Source of the DNA: Pseudomonadota bacterium
GTDB lineage: Bacteria > Campylobacterota > Campylobacteria > Campylobacterales > Sulfurospirillaceae
Length of the DNA: 64,000 nucleotides
NCBI GenBank assembly: GCA_017860615.1
Contig: JAGDMU010000007.1
Span: 70,534 to 134,533 of the forward strand
Direction: 5' to 3'
The position numbers and the translations under genes are program-made. Below are positions 62,063-64,000 of the stretch, piece after piece (the first letter of the stretch is position 1; each line of letters opens with the position of its first letter). A model generated the notes under the pieces. The model saw only the letters and a list, made by a program, of their open reading frames with translations. It did not search any database and was not told the origin of the DNA.

Positions 62063-62454
62063 TAAAAATGCCCCAAAGCGTGTACGATGAAATCGTCGCA
62101 CACGCCTTAAAAGATACACCCATTGAAGCGTGTGGTTATCTTGCTGGGATCAATGGCGAAGTGAAGTATGCCATCCCTATGAAAAATACGGATGCAAGCA
62201 ATGAGCACTTCAGCTTTGATCCGCAAGAGCAGTTTGATGCGTTTAAAAAGACGCAAAAAGAGGGGTTGAGACTTATTTCTGTTTATCACTCTCACCCAGA
62301 AACACCTGCTCGTCCGAGCGAAGAGGACATTCGTTTAGCGTATGACCCCAATGTGAGTTATGTTATTGTTTCATTAGCAGGAGAAACGCCTGATATGAAG
62401 TCATTTATTATTAAAAATAAAACGGTTGAAAAAGAAGAAATTGAAATTATTTAA
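62059..62454 (+). CDS. hcyD: JAMM/Mov34 metalloprotease for the sulfur carrier (HcyD-like)
   Basis: 131 residues. The JAMM zinc motif is complete: Glu in PIEACGYLAG near 23, then VYHSHPETPARPSEED near 75 (H-x-H-x7-S-x2-D). In W. succinogenes this protease removes the extra residue of HcyS and later frees homocysteine from the carrier. Overlaps hcyF by 4 bases. Confidence 0.86.
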   Translation: MIKMPQSVYDEIVAHALKDTPIEACGYLAGINGEVKYAIPMKNTDASNEHFSFDPQEQFDAFKKTQKEGLRLISVYHSHPETPARPSEEDIRLAYDPNVSYVIVSLAGETPDMKSFIIKNKTVEKEEIEII

Positions 62455-62459
62455 AGTCC

Positions 62460-62576
62460 TGAAGAAGGCAGCTTCAAAATAAATCCTCTTGCAACACGGT
62501 TGAGACACGATGGGAGCCCGAAACGCTCCGCTTATTCGTCCCATCGGCTCAAAGTGTTTTATTCGGATTTTTTCTA
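62460..62576 (+). ncRNA. Structured leader ahead of the sulfite reductase gene, class unknown
   Basis: Two hairpins are visible. A small one is TGAAG/CTTCA (62460-62464 / 62472-62476). A larger one has an outer TTGAG/CTCAA stem (62500-62504 / 62548-62552) and an inner 8-bp perfect stem CGATGGGA/TCCCATCG (62508-62515 / 62539-62546) with a GC-containing 23-base loop. GC content is higher than in the surrounding intergenic DNA. This could be a riboswitch or attenuator for sulfur metabolism. I do not recognise a known class (not SAM-I, not TPP). No strong T-run follows, so a simple terminator is less likely. Confidence 0.5.
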
Positions 62577-62626
62577 CGCGCCCTCTTCATCAAAACGTTT
62601 ACCTGTAACAACAAGGAGTTACGATT

Positions 62627-64000
62627 ATGAGCAGATATGAAATCCCCCAAATGGTCTATGATGACCTTGAAACATTTAAAAAAAACCATGCCGATTTTTT
62701 AGCGGGAACTTTAGATGAGCTTACCTTTAAAACGATGCGTGTTCCTTTTGGTGTGTATGAACAACGCGAAGCCAACACCTTTATGGTGCGCATCAAACTC
62801 GCTGGTGGTATTGTCACCCCAAAACAGCTTTTAACATTGGCTGATTTAGCGCAGAAGTACGCGCATGAAGCGATTCATATCACCACGCGCGGTGGCGCAC
62901 AGCTTCACTATGTCAAAATTGAAGACATCATCGACATTATCACAACCTTGCACAGCATCGACCTTAGTGGTCGTGGTGGTGGTGGCAATACTGTCCGTAA
63001 CGTCATGGCTGACCCACTGGCTGGCACAGCACAAGATGAAGTGTTTGATGTTTCCCCCTATGCCCTAGCCATCACCTCTAAAATGTTAGAGCAAAAAGAC
63101 TCATTTGCGCTGCCTCGCAAATTCAAAATTACCTTTAGTGGCTCAGAAGCCGATCGTGGTTATGCAACCATTCACGATGTGGGCTTTATCGCTAAGATTC
63201 AAGATGGCGTTAAAGGCTTTAAACTCTTTACCGCTGGTGGTATGGGTGCGAAGTCTCGTTTGGGAACCTTGTTGCGTGACTTTGTACCAGACACCGAAGT
63301 CTTTTTATACTCACAAGCCATCAAACAAGTGTTCGATAAATACGGCAACCGTAAAAACAAACATGCCGCACGCCTTCGTTTCTTGTTTGAAGATTTAGGT
63401 CTGGAAGAGTTTAACAAACTCCTTGAGGTTGAGCTTGAAGCGGTCAAAGCCAAAGGTGACTGGGAGATGCCAATCACTGAGATTGAAAGAGCACAAGGCG
63501 ACACAACACATGAACCTTTTACTGTTCCAGAGAACATAAAAAAATGGTGGAACCGTTATGTATACGCCCAAAAACAAGAGGGTCTTTACGGATGTAAAGT
63601 GCCTGTACATTTAGGTGACATTCATTTTGAAAACGCTCGCGCTCTTGCCAATGCCCTACTTCCATATGGAGAAGATGTCATTCGCTTTACAGGTGATCAA
63701 AACCTTTACATCAGAAACCTAACAGCACCTCAAATGGCAAGTTTACACGACATCTTGCAAAAATTTTCTGTGGAAGTCTCTAAACCAACGCTCTTTGGTG
63801 ACATGGTTGCGTGTACAGGTGCGGCAACATGTCAGCTCGGCATCGCGCGTCCTCGTGGGGCAGTCGATGCGATTCAAAAACGTCTCAATAAACTCATCGA
63901 TGAACGTGACTATGACGCCCTTCAAGGCTTTAAAATCCATTTATCGGGTTGTCCAAACAGTTGTGGTAAACACCTCATCGGCGACCTTGGTTTCTTTGGA
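62627..64000 (+). CDS. sir: Siroheme-dependent sulfite reductase (3' end outside window)
   Basis: 458 residues visible from the ATG at 62627 (AAGGAG upstream); the frame is still open at the end. Layout is that of nitrite/sulfite reductase hemoproteins: a ferredoxin-like half domain (FMVRIKLAGGIVTPKQL, HITTRGGAQLHYV), then the siroheme region with NTVRNVMADP. The iron-sulfur/siroheme ligands are in ACTGAATCQLG near 63812 and SGCPNSCGKH near 63950. In this operon it would reduce sulfite to sulfide for the HcyS thiocarboxylate. Confidence 0.9.
   Translation, partial: MSRYEIPQMVYDDLETFKKNHADFLAGTLDELTFKTMRVPFGVYEQREANTFMVRIKLAGGIVTPKQLLTLADLAQKYAHEAIHITTRGGAQLHYVKIEDIIDIITTLHSIDLSGRGGGGNTVRNVMADPLAGTAQDEVFDVSPYALAITSKMLEQKDSFALPRKFKITFSGSEADRGYATIHDVGFIAKIQDGVKGFKLFTAGGMGAKSRLGTLLRDFVPDTEVFLYSQAIKQVFDKYGNRKNKHAARLRFLFEDLGLEEFNKLLEVELEAVKAKGDWEMPITEIERAQGDTTHEPFTVPENIKKWWNRYVYAQKQEGLYGCKVPVHLGDIHFENARALANALLPYGEDVIRFTGDQNLYIRNLTAPQMASLHDILQKFSVEVSKPTLFGDMVACTGAATCQLGIARPRGAVDAIQKRLNKLIDERDYDALQGFKIHLSGCPNSCGKHLIGDLGFFG

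Noticed and set aside
62500-62552. Simple rho-independent terminator after hcyD
   Set aside because: The stem is not followed by a continuous T-run and has extra paired elements, so a regulatory leader fits better.

Overview
The window is an AT-rich chromosomal segment from a Campylobacterota (Epsilonproteobacteria) bacterium, most likely Sulfurospirillum or a close relative. This is inferred from the gene content: a Tat-exported molybdoenzyme operon with NapG/NapH-like electron-transfer proteins, ArsS-like and Cus-like two-component systems, a Wolinella-type thiocarboxylate homocysteine cluster, and many short overlapping operons. No database search was possible.

Region 1 (1 to about 5720) is the right end of an integrated mobilisable island. 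It holds a VbhA-like antitoxin, a palindrome-rich putative oriT, a Mob_Pre-type relaxase, a 4-fold beta flower protein, a Panacea-type antitoxin with an unknown partner, and a tyrosine integrase. It ends at a 57-nt 3' remnant of tRNA-Leu(TAG) that marks the attachment site. The chromosomal backbone starts again with a chemoreceptor and a porin.

Region 2 (about 8700 to 21050) is a respiratory module. Operon 1 encodes a Cys-ligated molybdoenzyme, a four-cluster ferredoxin and a DmsC-like anchor. Operon 2 encodes an unknown two-repeat protein, a TorD chaperone, NapG-like and NapH-like proteins and a polyferredoxin. Both operons have near-consensus sigma70 promoters sharing an identical 18-bp -35/spacer block. 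Three HTH proteins resembling IS3 OrfA but lacking a DDE domain lie in and beside the module, followed by an OmpR-type two-component system. This is the strongest candidate for something undescribed: transposase-derived regulators of a respiratory operon.

Region 3 (21063 to about 42550) is mixed metabolic and accessory DNA: nucleoside deoxyribosyltransferase, aldehyde dehydrogenase with DUF779, a 2-hydroxyacid dehydrogenase, Tex, two nitroreductases, a (p)ppGpp-synthetase-like protein next to a Qnr-like pentapeptide protein, a HepT-MntA toxin-antitoxin pair, a DTW tRNA-modifying enzyme, NagZ-like and adenosine-deaminase-like exported proteins, transporters and a PAS protein.

Region 4 (42532 to 56848) holds a CheB-CheR-PAS fusion, a CusCBA-type metal efflux operon with cupredoxin, FixH-like protein and two-component system (two copies of a 36-bp promoter element), and an FbpABC-type iron importer with a candidate Fur box.

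Region 5 (57108 to 64000) holds sodC and then an assimilatory sulfate operon: CysH, CysD, CysN, the sulfur-carrier protein HcyS, its activating enzyme HcyF and its JAMM protease HcyD. A structured leader precedes a siroheme sulfite reductase that runs off the window. Together these would take sulfate to a protein thiocarboxylate used for homocysteine synthesis, with MetY expected outside the window.
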